This document shows positions 10,287 to 53,900 of a DNA stretch of 64,000 bases, piece by piece. The DNA is from Pelodera strongyloides (Eukaryota > Nematoda > Chromadorea > Rhabditida > Rhabditidae): assembly GCA_036852015.1 (NCBI GenBank), contig JAANDG010000179.1, positions 183,184 to 247,183 on the forward strand, written 5' to 3'. Numbering within the stretch: the first letter of the stretch is position 1; the number at the start of each line of letters is the position of its first letter. Position numbers and translations under genes: made by a program. A model generated the notes under the pieces. That model was given only the letters and a program-made list of their open reading frames with translations, was not told where the DNA came from and did not search any database.

Positions 10287-12860
10287 TCAGGTCCCTCCCT
10301 TTTTGAAGCTGACTGGGAGCACAACTCGCGGTCTATTCACCAATCCATTTGAAATTGCTAGCTGATCTTGATAAATTTTCACTTGCTGTTCAAGCATTTG
10401 GACCTGAAAAGTGACGAAAATAGTAAACGCGTGCATTCCAAGTGGGTGCAAAGAATTGCAAAGCCTGCCAATGAGATGTTTATTATTACTTGAGGCCCAA
10501 TATATTATAGTTCACTGTGCAAATCAATTAACTCCTGTTTATGTATATTATGTGTAAGGATAAGAATATATGCAATAACTGCGCCAGATGAAAGGTGTCC
10601 TGATCCTTAAACGTTTCAGACACTGAATCCGTCTCTATAATATAAGGAAAGAAAATCATGCCTTCATATTCAATCGCTCTATCTCATGCTTTTGTTCTTT
10701 GTCTGTTCGCCGATATCTCTCCAGTTCCTCCTCTTTCTGCACTTCCTCTCGCTTCTTTCTCTCTCGGCATCTCGCCACGGCTTCCGCATTCCGTTTCCGA
10801 TAATCAATATAGATTTGGGTCTCCTTAACCTAAACATAACAATTATGAAAGAAAAAGGTAAAGGGGTCTCTCAACAAATACCCACAGGCTCACTGACTGT
10901 CTAGGTTTGAGAATGGGAATTTTTGATTTGCGTACTAAATAAACGTTCAGATCCGGGATCTCTCACTGCGTATACAGTAGCTGAATCTGATACGAAAAAG
11001 AAACGAAGCTCTATTCGCAGACAAACCATACCGATTAATAAAAAAATACTAAATGATCTCACTTCACCGGGTAGAAGGTTGTATTGGCGCCTTTTACGTG
11101 CCTCGGCCGAGCCTTCACGGCTGGAATGATCAGCTTCATTCGGGTTCTCGGTAGATTCTGTAGGGACAGTCGACGAACTAGGTTCCGGATTGGGCGAAGG
11201 TGCCTCCAGTTTTGAAGGTTCTGCTATTAGTGGAGGCGTTTTCGAAGTCCTCTTCTCAGGATTGAGGACCGTGGTCATTTGAGGCGGTAGCTGTCCTTGT
11301 ACAATGGGACTTGGTACATGAACTGCGTCAACCGGTGGCTTACTCAATATGGGTGGTATCAGAGGGTGGGTGGTCTTTGATCTCAACGAGGAGTCTCTAT
11401 TCATGGAAGTTGCATCTACTCCGCACTGGGATGAGGCTGTCACCACTTCGTCACTAGACGAGGAGCCTCCCCTCCGAGAATCGGTCGACGAATCAGTCGA
11501 TGACGTCAGGTCCTCGCTATCACTACCTGAATATTTGAAGGTTTACTGATTCTTATATTGAGTAACAGTCGGCTAACATCGCCTAAGGCGACTTTCCAAT
11601 ATCAAAATAAGATTGCACATTTATATGAAGTTGGCCTACATATATCAAAAGCCTGAAACGTAGAAGTTCGCAGCCTTAAAGGGTCAGGCCCATTTCAAAT
11701 GCCCCCTATTTTTGATGATTCCATCTGATTCTCCATGTCAAATATAGTAGGATGCAATATTTTTCTAATTTTCAAGTGCAAAATTCACACACTATTCAGC
11801 AATTTACCGTGGGCAGTCATACCCAACTATCTATCGCATTTGACACGCCCATTCACGCTGATTGGCCAAAGTCGCAATTGCCACGCCCACTGGAGCATAT
11901 TGCCCAATTAGCGCGAAGGGGCGTGACAGCTGCGATAAATAGTTGGGTATGACTGGCACTGGTAAACTGCTGAATACTGCGTGAATTTTGCGCTTGAAAA
12001 TAAGAAAAATATCGCATCCTACTATATTTGACATGGAGAATTAGATGGAATCATCAAAAGTAGGGGTCATTTGAAATGGGCCTGACCCTTTAATCCTCAC
12101 AAACAACCAGATAGACAGATACTAGTTGTTCGTTTACCTAACAGGGATTGTTTGACAAAACCTGTGGGTTTCATTTTTGATGTGCACAAGAAATGTGCTT
12201 TGATGTTACTTGTGAAAATCCTTGTACGACTACACATTAGCTGACAATTTGCGGAAAAAGACGGGAATTCGTGGACTTTATTTCAGCTATGCGACCGTTC
12301 CACGAACAATACGTCTACAAGCCAAATACCGTACACCAACCTAATCTGGGCCTCTTCTGGTTTTCTGCATTAATTTCTTCTTCATGTCGAAAATGTTTGT
12401 ATCGTAATTTCGCCGGCATTCGTATGGGTTCACGACCACTTCTACCAGCAGTTGTTTGTGTTGAACTCGCGGGCGTAGGCTGAAAGGTGCGTAATTGTAC
12501 TGACGTGTGAAGTTCCCAGTTAACATTCCTGTATATGTACTGTTCTCAGGTAGTCACGAACTACGGTACGGTGACGCATGCATGACGGTACCAATTGCTA
12601 AGCGTATGATTGCGTAATCACAGAGTAACTAGGAAGGACGCTTTTTCATGCGGTCTCTGCCATGGTACTCGGTGAGTTCATTTGCGTCCTAAATTATTAT
12701 ATATCAAGATAATCACCTCCACTGTTGCCGCCCGAGTCACATCCGCAACTACCTTATCAAGATTATTCTTATTGATGAATTCTTCAACAGGGGTGTCGTT
12801 GAAGCAACTTATATTGCTTACTGTGCTTAATGTGAGAGGGTCTTCCAATTCTTCATTCAT
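10287..12860 (-). CDS. bZIP transcription factor (5 coding exons, 343 aa)
   Basis: Nuclear DNA-binding dimer. Exons on -: 12860–12717 (ATG directly after TTTTAG), 12479–12341, 11526–11063, 10829–10662, 10403–10287 (stop). Lengths sum to 1032 nt and all phases agree. The first three exons give an acidic, Ser/Thr/Pro-rich, probably disordered activation region ('EEFINKNNLDKVVADVT', then 'SDSEDLTSSTDSSTDSRR'). The fourth has the basic region 'YRKRNAEAVARCRERKKREE', with the bZIP signature N-x7-R, followed by a charged coiled coil. The zipper continues into the last exon ('VQMLEQQVKIYQDQLAI'). The subfamily is unclear: the basic region sits between ATF4-like and Jun/ATF2-like patterns. The intron before the last exon appears to use a GC donor. 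The start may lie further upstream if the TTTTAG joins another coding exon. Confidence 0.85.
11676..12093. mobile_element. MITE family A, copy 1 (418 bp)
   Basis: Palindromic element running from TTAAAGGGTCAGGCCC to its reverse complement, GGGCCTGACCCTTTAA, with arms matching for most of their length. There is no coding capacity. It lies in the bZIP gene intron between exons 12341 and 11526. The same family recurs at 39,964, 45,307 and 58,026. Confidence 0.9.
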
Positions 12861-15800
12861 CTAAAATAATTATGGAAGATTGGTGTAGAAACATTTAATG
12901 CGCGGCAAGTAAAGCAACGTTCATGGCAGTCTATGAGACCATTAGTTCAAAGGTATTGGTAATGGAAAATGTACGATCAAAGGTAGTGGCAATGGCAAAG
13001 GTCGATGTTGCTCATAAAAGTGCAAAAATCAGAACATTGAATGGTACCTATACAGGGTAATGCTTACTGTGTATAAGCGAACGTTGTTGGATGGAGAATT
13101 GAAATTCAATTCTTCTGAAACAAATAAAGGCAAGAATACGATTTCAGTTAGACCTATGGAATCGTCATTTTATTGCGTAATAATGGAAAATAACGGTGAA
13201 AGCAATACCAAAACCAAAGTTGATTTACTAAAAAACGCAAAGGAAGGAAATCCCAGTTTTTTTTTAGTATTATCGTAGGATACTATGAATGATGGAGCGA
13301 CCCGATCAATTAAAGAGACAGTATATTTATGCCACATTGGCTACCTGCCAAAATTCATGTTGCGTTTGAATATTTGCATACTGTAAAACAGTGGGCATTT
13401 TTTCCCGCGATTGTTTTTGAGTAAATTAGCTTATTAAAGTATTTGTTACCTATTTTTTTTTTGATAAATCTAAATGAAATGATATTTTTGAGTACTCCTT
13501 AAAGCGAAATGCTAGCCTCTTTGGAAAATTTGCATATGATAAGCAAATCCTATGTATCCAATGCTAATTTTGTACGATCGTCCACGGCAATCGTACAAAA
13601 TTAGCATAGGATACATAGGATTTGCTTATCATATGCAAATTTTCCAAAGGGGCTAGCATTTCGCTTTAAACACAGAAAAGGACACAAGAAGCTTGCAATG
13701 TAAAATTAAAAACAAAACATAATATTGTCAGTGTTACTAATTGGGGTTAATATCTGAGATCGGCGCGGTCGGCATCTTGAAAACGACGTGTCAAATTATC
13801 GCCAGTGATTTTCGTCTTTATTTATTCGGAAAACAGCTACAACAGGCTGTCGACTACTGTTTTTTCATAGATATTTTATGTAAGTAAAATAAGAAAGAGT
13901 AAAAAATGACGTAATCGGGCGTGGGGTGTTGGTGGTGTATCCCAACATGTTTAGTTAGTTGTTGGGTGCCTAGCCACCCTGGCATTCCCTCCGACACACG
14001 CTCTCTCACCGATTCCTATCTCCATGTCTCTTTGCCGAGCACACTATTTCCCCAGCACTCTTGTTGATTTCGTCACCTTACGAAATCGACCGCAGAAATG
14101 CCATGTCGTTTCTCTCTTTCCCAGCCTAGCTGGAAAAATTTTGTTCCAATCAATTATCGATTGATTCGATTAATGACATACACCTAACATATATCTCACT
14201 GATGTTCTTAAATCAATAATGGGATTTCGTAAGCAAAGGAAATAATCGGTGACGGAATTTCGTGAAGCAAGCATACTGGCATGCACACCTCCGAGATAAG
14301 GTTATCACTGTTTTTAATCAAGTAGAGAGGGTGCCACCCAAATACTGGTGACGCTGGTCCCTGGTTGTAACATGAGTTGCGGTGCTGCAAGACATACTTT
14401 ATATAATGCGCGGGTAGGATAGTGTTGAAGATTATGGTATCCACGAGGAGCGAGAGGCGAACCTGCTCGCCGCGCAAAAGGGTCCACACCACAGCAGCGG
14501 GGCGACGGACAACCTCTAGGGTTTGCGGTGGGTGCGTCGGGGATGCGCAATACAATTCCAGTTGGCACACTTGTGGCGCACCGAGGCGCACTTGTACCAA
14601 TTAAAATAAAACTAAAATGAGCTGAACTGCAAACTTCATCGTGACCCGTCGCCATTACCTTGTAAGCTAAAAAAACGGTTTTATAAGTAACGCAGCTGTG
14701 GGTCATTATTTTTCTGCACGATAGTCATAGTGCTGCACGATACCCAAGCCATAGTGTTCTTTGCATTCTGAATGGTATGAACATCCAATTGTGTATGACG
14801 ACGAGTTCTCTCTCCTGAATAATACAGTGAATAATAAATTACCTAATCAATTATTTCCATTATATTCTATTTTAAAGTGTCGGGCTCATATTAACAAAAA
14901 AGTATTCTCTGATTGTGAGCCCGACCCTTCTAATTATATCATATATGTGCATAACTAACGATAAATCATTCACAATACAGTTCCAGCCCAGACCGGCAAA
15001 TTCATAATATAATAAGTATTTATTCATTGTACATCTCTGTGATAATAAAACATTCATTCAAAGAAAAATCAATCATTACTGGCTAATAGTAAGACAAGGA
15101 GTAAATAAATTCAAAGAACAATCAATCAATTATTATTACTGGCTAATAGTAATACAAGGAGTAGGAAACTAGAAAATTTTATTTGGAAACCTAAGGCAAG
15201 AGCATTAAAAATTGCGACCGAAAGCAACCGTGGAAAATACAAGAACAAATAAGGGAAAGAAACGATTCACTGGGATATACTGGAGAAAGTAATGCGACGT
15301 ACACATTCTACTATATTATTGAGCATTCACCTTTAAAAACATGAATAATTGTTTAGTTTTGTCAGTTAAGAAAGAAAAAGTATCATAAAATGTAAAACAA
15401 TCACATGCGGTGGGCGCAAAAAAACGAGCGCGGTGTTTTTACGCCAATCCAAGCATTATAAACATCGGAAATAGTAAAAAAAAGATAGGCGCGTGCTCAA
15501 AACGAATATAATTTGGAATAGACATGGATATATAGGTTATTTAAACAAACAACTTGTTTGCTGCGAACATAAATTCGTTATAAGGGAACATTTCAATAAA
15601 AATGTTAGTTGATGAAGATATTGTTGCCTGGACTTTGTTTCGGCAAGATAATTCCTGACACTGCATTTCTAAAGCTAATACAAACAATGGTTAAAGCAGG
15701 GAACGTATCTTAAAGCTGCTATATTCGAAGTAGTCATTTTAGGAAAATGTCAAGCATAATATTTAGAAAATTGCAAGTAAGGTGACGTCATTACAAGTAG

Positions 15801-16029
15801 ATCAAAAAAATCATGTTGTAATTCAAGTAAAAAATTAGTTGGCAACCAGCTAACCAACATATTTATGTAAACAAAACATATCAGACGAAGAGTAATACCA
15901 ATTAACTAATTGCTCAAAACTTCGTGCAAACGACGTTGGTCCCGATACAGGGCTAGGTCTAGGTGCGTCATAAGGGGGTTAAAACACGTTATTTATATCA
16001 TAGAGTCTTATGGTTAGAAGGGGTCCAGT
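12861..16029. other. Intergenic between PDE3 3' end and bZIP 5' end
   Basis: No supported gene. It holds palindromic MITE family D (13500–13669), a diverged roughly 60-bp direct repeat at about 15060–15170 (shared core ACTGGCTAATAGTAA), and the PDE3 3' UTR region. TTTATT at 15178–15183 is a candidate minus-strand AATAAA for PDE3. A GC-richer patch at 14440–14600 has open frames in several phases but no recognisable domain. Confidence 0.5.
13500..13669. mobile_element. MITE family D, near-perfect 170-bp palindrome
   Basis: From TTAAAGCGAAATGCTAGCC to its exact complement, with a small central asymmetric core (GATCGTCCACGGCAATC). Both arms contain ATTTGCATATG. No coding. A second copy with the core in the opposite orientation is at 39,772. 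Confidence 0.92.
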
Positions 16030-46949
<30,920 letters not shown>

Positions 46950-48749
46950 TTTGGAAAAGTTGAATACCAGTTTAACTGAAAAGGCTAGATTTCAAAATGA
47001 GTATAGGTAGAATGTATACGGTATACTGTGTAGACAAGAGAAGGCTTTGATTGCTCATGACTCATGGATCTATAAGGATCTATAAGACTGACTACGACAA
47101 CTGGTGCACTTGAAGAAAGCGATCAAAATAAATGTACTGAAACAATAAAGATCTACGATCAGAATAGCCCACAGCGCCCGCGTGCTTATCTCTCACGATA
47201 AAATGATTGAGCCACTAGATATTCAAACTTAGAAAACGGTTTAATACAGAAAAGGTACATATAGGTTGGAATGGAATAAAGAGTTAATATATAGGTTGGA
47301 TTTATCAGACACGCCGAAACACCCATGGTACTAAGAAACTTCTCGTTTTCTACGCATTTGTTAACCCAAGTAAAAAAAAATTGGATTTACTAATGGTTAT
47401 CATCTGAATGAGGAATGTGTTTTTATGGAAGAAAAAAAAAGAGACTAACAAAAATAAAAATTGACAATTAAATAGTGTTTTGGTCTTGACGAGGTACCAC
47501 TGGAACCCCTGAAACTAACTCTACTCTGACACTCTGTTTTTCTTTCTCACCCTCTCAATCACACGTGCTGCAAGGAATGAGAAATAAGTACGCAGCTGTT
47601 TCACAAGAAAGCCTGAATGTGAAGGTAAAGAAAAAAAAATCATCAAATGGGTATGGAAGAAAAACGGACAGAAACATTATTTTTTGATCAAAAATTGGAG
47701 AGTTGCTAGAGGTTTACTATCAAGTCCTGATGCCACAGTACATCGCTAACCTGTGTTTTTTTTCATTGATGAGTAAAATGCAGCTATCATCCTCATATCT
47801 TCTCCTACAAATGTGCATAAATAGGTACAGCAAATTGATACGACTAGATATTATATGATTATACATGTGAAAGTTAATACTACATTTCGTAGTGCTAGAG
47901 CCAGAGTTAGTGACATTTTCTGAAAAAAAAAAGATGGATGATGGATTAGGAAAGAGAGAAAGCGAATAATATCTCGTACGTCATACATAGTAAGAAGCCA
48001 TGGTCGCTGGAGCAAGTGTTATATATGTCAGTAGGTAATCAATACAATTACCATACAAAATATATGTTGGTAATAAGTAGTAATACAGAATGCAAGTATT
48101 AAGCTCCGGCTAGCAAAATAAGTCACGTGTAATCTTCATCGTTGACTCGCATGAGCTTTGTGATGCAATCCACAGCAGACAGATCAGATTTCAAGGTTAA
48201 ATTGTCCCTCTATCTCTCTCTCTCCTCTTGATGAAGCTTATATGCCTCGCGAGGAAAAAGAATTCTAATATAAGCTCTTTCATATGCGATTTAAATGTCG
48301 AATATTTTCAAAGTCATTGACGTCTTCTGCCACAACATGCGTGCAAACGGGTGTAATATAATAATAATAATATAAAATTTATTTTTTGTTTACCATTTTC
48401 TCTCAATATGACGGTGCGGTTGTGCTGTATGTGGAAGAAACAAATTTTGATATGCTCGAATATGGGAGTCATGTTGAGAAGACATAGAGGGAGAGAATGG
48501 TCAATTGGAAGAGTTGTATGAAAGAGATCTGGTATGTGGTTGGTTTTATTTGTGGTTGCTCAAATAGTAACGGGGTTAAGATGTACCTGAAGCACAATGC
48601 ACAATTCACAGTTCATATCATAATAATTTATGACGCACAAAGCGATCAACAACAGGACTCGCCTCGCGGATGACCACTGCTGCTCTTATAAGCATATCCG
48701 GAAATTAGGCTCACGGTAGACATTTGATACAGTTTTCGCGAAATGTTAG

Positions 48750-48860
48750 GCAGTGCACTCGCCCGGACATGGCGATAGCCCGGCGAAGGTTCGGCAATGT
48801 GTGCAGCGAGATGTAGGCGCGCGCCAGTTTTTATCGCCGCGCGCCAGCCGTGTTTTGTTA
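48750..48860. promoter_or_regulatory. CpG-dense candidate promoter
   Basis: A stretch of about 110 bp with many CG dinucleotides (CGCCCGG, GGCGCGCGCC, CGCCGCGCGCC) in otherwise AT-rich DNA, about 1.8 kb upstream of the first candidate PDE3 exon. No TATA box is evident. Promoter function is inferred from composition alone. Confidence 0.3.
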
Positions 48861-50051
48861 GTGTACTACTGTCATAAAATGGTGCATATCAAAGTGTGTA
48901 TGACGCGAGAAAATAAAAATATTTATGACGAAAAATTGAATTTGATTAGTCTTTGCCAGAAAACTCACGCGGAGGATTATGCGAAACCGGAACGAAATGA
49001 AAAGTAACAATATGAAAGTAGAGTATTATGTTAAGTCGTGGAAAGAACTGGTAAACCACTGCTATTTTTTTACACGGAATTTGAACGTTTTGCCGTTTTC
49101 TGTCTTTGTTATTTGTTTATTTCAGGTCATTACCACAAAGTACACATGCATGGTGTTGTGGACAACGAGAGACAAACCGTTCAAATTCCGCACCACATTG
49201 ACCAAACAAAAATCGACACTCCATTAGACAATTATCGCCTCAAATACGGGCCAAGAGCAGACGAATTATCGACCGACTTTCATGGACAATTGGAAACTAA
49301 TGATTGCTACGTTTACAGTAACTTGCATCATAGCAAAAAAATCTGCACGTGTACACTAAACCATATATGAAACGTGAAAAAACCCATCCCACACGTAGAT
49401 CTTACTCGAGGAAAACCACTACACAATTCCAGTCAGGTACTATCTATGATACATACATACTGAGACACCTTCAGAAAACTGCAGAAAACAGTTTTTATTT
49501 TTTTTCTTGGGCGTGACCTCATTTTGTAACCTCTCGACAGCCTAGACCTGACTTTAAACGTAAGTTGAATATAACGAGCGAAAAATCTGAATGGGAACTA
49601 ATAAACTGAAATTGAATTACCTTTTTTGCGTGAAAATTCACTAACACAATTACCTCAATTCAAGGCAATTCGAACTATGGCAAACAGCCAAACTTGCACA
49701 CACAGAAACAATAAAATCAACTTATTTTATTTTATTTCAAACGATAAAAATCACTTTTTTGACAGCATTTTTTTTTTGTCTTTTACAGTGGTTTTTTTTG
49801 TGCGAATGAATACATGAGGGTTCGAAAAAACCAAAGAATTTTCATGAGCAGCACGTCAAAGCCCATATCTGCCCAAACGAGACTTTTCGTGGTTAAACCC
49901 AGTCCTGTTTTTCTTGGGTACAAATTCCATGTGACATGCATGAGTACAACTTTTCACCAAATAAGCGTGATAGCAATCTGAACTCGGAACAGCCTAATAA
50001 GACATTGTCTCTCTGTTAGTTAGCCGGGTCTGAATCCTGCTCATTTTGTGT

Positions 50052-50226
50052 TTTAAAAAAGTATGATAGCCGGTTTTGAAACTTAAGCCGGACGCTGTAT
50101 TCCGATGTACTGAATGCAAATTGATGCGCTAATACTTCGCAATTTTAAGCTGACTGCATTAATTTGCGTGCAACATATGGGAATGAAGTAATCCAAAATA
50201 CATTTCAAAAAATGTATAACTTCTAA
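50052..50226. mobile_element. MITE family E copy
   Basis: GATAGCCGGTTTTGAAACTT at the left, then GCCGGACGCTGTATTCCG, TGCAAATTGATGCG and ATTAATTTGCGTGC. The right arm (CATTTCAAAAAATGTATAAC) is weakly complementary. Non-coding. Confidence 0.65.
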
Positions 50227-50543
50227 TTCAAACATAAACAAACCGAGTGGTTATGAAAAAGTTAGTCTTACGGCAATTACAAATTCACAGAACTGAAGAA
50301 TACAGCGACATTTCCTTGCATGCGCATGTTGCTTACTTAGTCGTGTGCTGGCATAAAATCCTGTTCTATTTAATTACCCGTGATAGTAATCTTAATTGCC
50401 AGCGCCAGGTTGTGAAGCCACAGGAAAACATACAAAAAACACTAAAAATTAGATTTATTTGTTTTCAACCTCACAGTTAGTAGGAGTGCCAGTAAGGTGA
50501 TGAGCTTGTCTATTCCATGATGCAACTTACAATTAGCTAATTA

Positions 50544-50549
50544 TTTATT
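50544..50549 (-). terminator. LRMDA-like polyadenylation signal
   Basis: TTTATT on + (AATAAA on -), about 360 nt past the stop at 50911, with AT-rich sequence around it. It is the nearest canonical signal. Confidence 0.45.
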
Positions 50550-50910
50550 TAACAGTTAACAACATATAGGAACATGGTCGCAAATATGTGGGAACCATGG
50601 TATAGAAAAACGATTCAAAATATTTCCAAAATATACAGTAAACATTTGTGAGAATAAGTGAATAAGTGCAAATATTGAATGCGATATATTAGAAACTATT
50701 GTCGGGAACAAATATATAACGAAAAGAATACGATGGAAGAGTAAGAATAAAAACTCAGGTTTGGGGACAGGGATGTTTAACCATAAGTGAATGAACGGAC
50801 GATTATGAAAATCGCTTGTCACAACTTAGTTCGGTGGATTGAAAGTAGTTAGTTATAATTAACTAGCAAGTACTGGAAATATATGTAGCTTGTAGTTTGT
50901 AGTCTATAGT

Positions 50911-53900
50911 CTAATCACTGTCGGAGAGACCATGTGACGAGCGGTAGCTGATGGTGCGTGGGCGGTAGGTGAATCGAGGCTTGCGCGGTTCCGGAAGAGG
51001 TAGCGGAGAAGAAGGTGGTGAGATTTCAGGCGTCGACGGGGGAGAAGGAGTCCGCGACGACGAAGCGGAAGAACAGATAGAGGCACGCGACGGGCGGCGC
51101 AACTCAGCACAGTCCAGGTTCTTGAGACGCGGTAGCGCACGAGCGGTCAAAAGTCTGAAAGGAACGTTGGTTTTAGTTTTTAAATCGGTATAACGAACGG
51201 TTTTGAAACGCATGCTGGACGTCGTATTCCCAAGCAGCCCGTGCAAATAATTGAGCGATGTTGCGATGTTTGCCGAATTATATTCGTTTGCGTACGCATG
51301 GACAGATAAATTTTGCGTGCAGATAGATCTCAGAAACCGGCCGTTATATCGCTTTAAGAACTTAAGTGCACGAATTACTAGATTTTTTAGCAGTCGAGGC
51401 TATGCGCTATTCTTTGATGTTACGGTTTGCAGTGCTTACGGGTGCACGAATTACTAGATTTTTTAGCAGTCGAGGCTATGCGCTATCCTTTGATGTTACG
51501 AGTTTGCAGTGCTTACGGGTAATCCTTAAAATGCTTCTTAAACTTGACCCCCTCCTACATTCAATTTGTATATTAGTACATTTCCACTGCAAAGTTACAT
51601 TGAAGTCGGCAACAAGTAGCTTTCTCTATCATTTGCTCTCAATAACAACAAACTAGAGTACCGATAAGAAGTGTGCGTACCGTGTTCTGCGGGTGCTCGA
51701 TGTGCCACGCGGGTCTTTCGAACAATCTTTATTTAGTTGGTGATATTATTTAGTTAAAAGAGAGAAGAGGTGATGTCCAACAACTGGACACTAGGAGTAC
51801 AGGTCCTCAGCAACTGAGGTGTGGGGAGATTGTTCTGCAACAGAACAAACTGGAGATGAGCCCCAGCAACCGGGACTACCGTCAAAGCAGCTAAGAGTTA
51901 ACCTAACCTCCACTTAAGTACTGATGATGGTGGGCGGAGCCTATTACATCATGCGGGGCAAGATATTAATAAGAAATATGCGCGCAATTAATCGAATAAC
52001 AACAAAATGTGAGTCATGAGGAAGAAAGTTAACTCAAAAGTTTATTGATTATTGTATAGTTTCCTAAAGGATATAAGGAATAAAGTGAAGGATAAAGGCA
52101 ATTGAATCTATAATAAGTGCAAATTTAGCATAATTATGCACACTCCCCCCGAGCGAAAAAAAAGGGAGATTGGCGAATATGAAATAAAATTGAAGCATCA
52201 AATAAGCATACTGCAATAATAATGTTACTCATGTTGCTCAACTACCAACAACATCAATAGGGGACATGTTCAGCAATTTTATACTACAACGAATGTAGTA
52301 CGGCAATGATGTAGAACTGTAGAACTGCAGCCGCAGCAGCTGTGGCAAGCAGACGACTACGACGGTAGACTGACAGCAACTGTTCAATCACGGAGATGGT
52401 CCAGTAGTGCTCGACGACTTCAGGACGGCGACGACGGGAGACAGACTGACAGGCGGCTGTGCAGTCTCGAAGATGGTCCAGAAGTGCACGACGTCTTCTG
52501 GACGGCGACGACGGGAGACTGATAGGCGGCTGTGCAGTCTCGGAGATGGTCCAGAAGTGCACGACGACTTCTGGACGGCGACGACGGGAGACTGACAGGC
52601 GGCTGTGCAGTCTCGGAGATGGTCCAGAAGTGCACGACGACTTCTGGACGGCGACGACGGGAGACTGACAGGCGGCTGTGCAGTCTCGGAGATGGTCGTC
52701 TGGACGGCGACGACGGGAGACTGACAGGCGGCTGTGCAGTCTCGGAGATGGTCCAGAAGTGCACGACGACTTCTGGACGGCGACGACGGGAGACGGGAGA
52801 CTGACAGGCGGCTGTGCAGTCTCGGTGATGGTCGTCTGGACGGCGACGACGGGAGACTGACAGGCGGCTGTGCAGTCTCGGAGATGGTCGTCTGGACGGC
52901 GACGACGGGAGACTGACAGGCGGCTGTGCAGTCTCGGAGATGGTCCAGAAGTGCACGACGACGTCTGGACGGCGACGACGGGAGACTGACAGGCGGCTGT
53001 GCAGTCTCGGAGATGGTCCTAGAAGTGCACGACGACTTCTGGACGACGACGGGAGACTCACAGCAACTGTGCAGCCTCGAAGAGGATCCAGGAAGTGCAC
53101 GACGACTTCTGGATGGCGATGATGGGAGACTGACAGCAACTGTTCAGTCTCGGAGCTGGTCCTAGAAGTGCACGACGACTTCTGGACGACAACGACTGGA
53201 GACTCACAGCAACTGTGCAGCCTCGAAGAGGATCCAGGAAGTGCACGACGACTTCTGGACGACGACGACGGGAGACTGACAGCAACTGTTCAGTCTCGGA
53301 GCTGGTCCTAGAAGTGCACGACGACTTCTGGACGACAACGACGGGAGACTCACAGCAACTGTGCAGCCTCGAAGAGGATCCAGGAAGTGCACGACGACTT
53401 CTGGACGACGACGACGGGAGACTGACAGCAACTCAGTCTCGGAGCTGGTCCTAGAAGTGCACGACGACTTCTGGACGACAACGACGGGAGACTCACAGCA
53501 ACTGTGCAGCCTCGAAGAGGATCCAGGAAGTGCACGACGACTTCTGGACGACGACGACGGGAGACTGACAGCAACTGTTCTGTCTCGCAAAGGGCGGTCA
53601 AATAGCAACAATTGACGCACGAGTGGAACAACCGCAACGGTTGCTTCTGAAGAGTTGCACCACAGGCAGCTGTTGCGAACGAAGAGGAGAACCACATCAG
53701 ATGTGGCTTTCAGCAACCATAATTGAAGAACTTCGGTGCAGATACAGTAGCAACTACTGGTCTGCGCGGGCGGCGTAGATTCAGAAGGGACGGTGCACCA
53801 TGTGCGTACCGTGTTCTGCGGGTGCTCGATGTGCCACGCGGGTCTTTCGAACAATCTTTATTTAGTTGGTGATATTATTTAGTTAAAAGAGAGAAGAGGT

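Larger units (their letters stand above)
46950..50910. other. Intergenic/promoter region between LRMDA-like and PDE3 genes
   Basis: No firm gene. A CpG-dense, GC-rich patch at about 48750–48860 is a candidate promoter for the minus-strand transcript starting below it. A + strand frame following a TTTCAG acceptor (about 49126–49369) has even amino-acid composition but no recognisable domain. A family E MITE is at 50052–50226. Minus-strand AATAAA at 50549–50544 fits the LRMDA-like 3' end. Confidence 0.5.

Noticed and set aside
49038..49370. 110-codon + strand frame with an internal TTTCAG acceptor
   Set aside because: Composition is reasonable, but I found no partner exon, domain or nearby polyadenylation signal, so it is not called as a gene.
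50556..50822. Hydrophobic minus-strand frame that could suggest a membrane protein
   Set aside because: It falls in the likely 3' UTR of the LRMDA-like gene. The AT-rich content explains the Phe/Leu/Ile bias, and there are no membrane-protein motifs.
52395..53590. CRISPR-like array of repeats and spacers
   Set aside because: The whole unit is repeated, there are no unique spacers, and the context is eukaryotic. It is a minisatellite.
52420..53854. Long minus-strand open frames (239 and 216 codons)
   Set aside because: They are by-products of the 73-bp minisatellite, which lacks stops in some frames. The translation is the same repeat over and over, without a domain.
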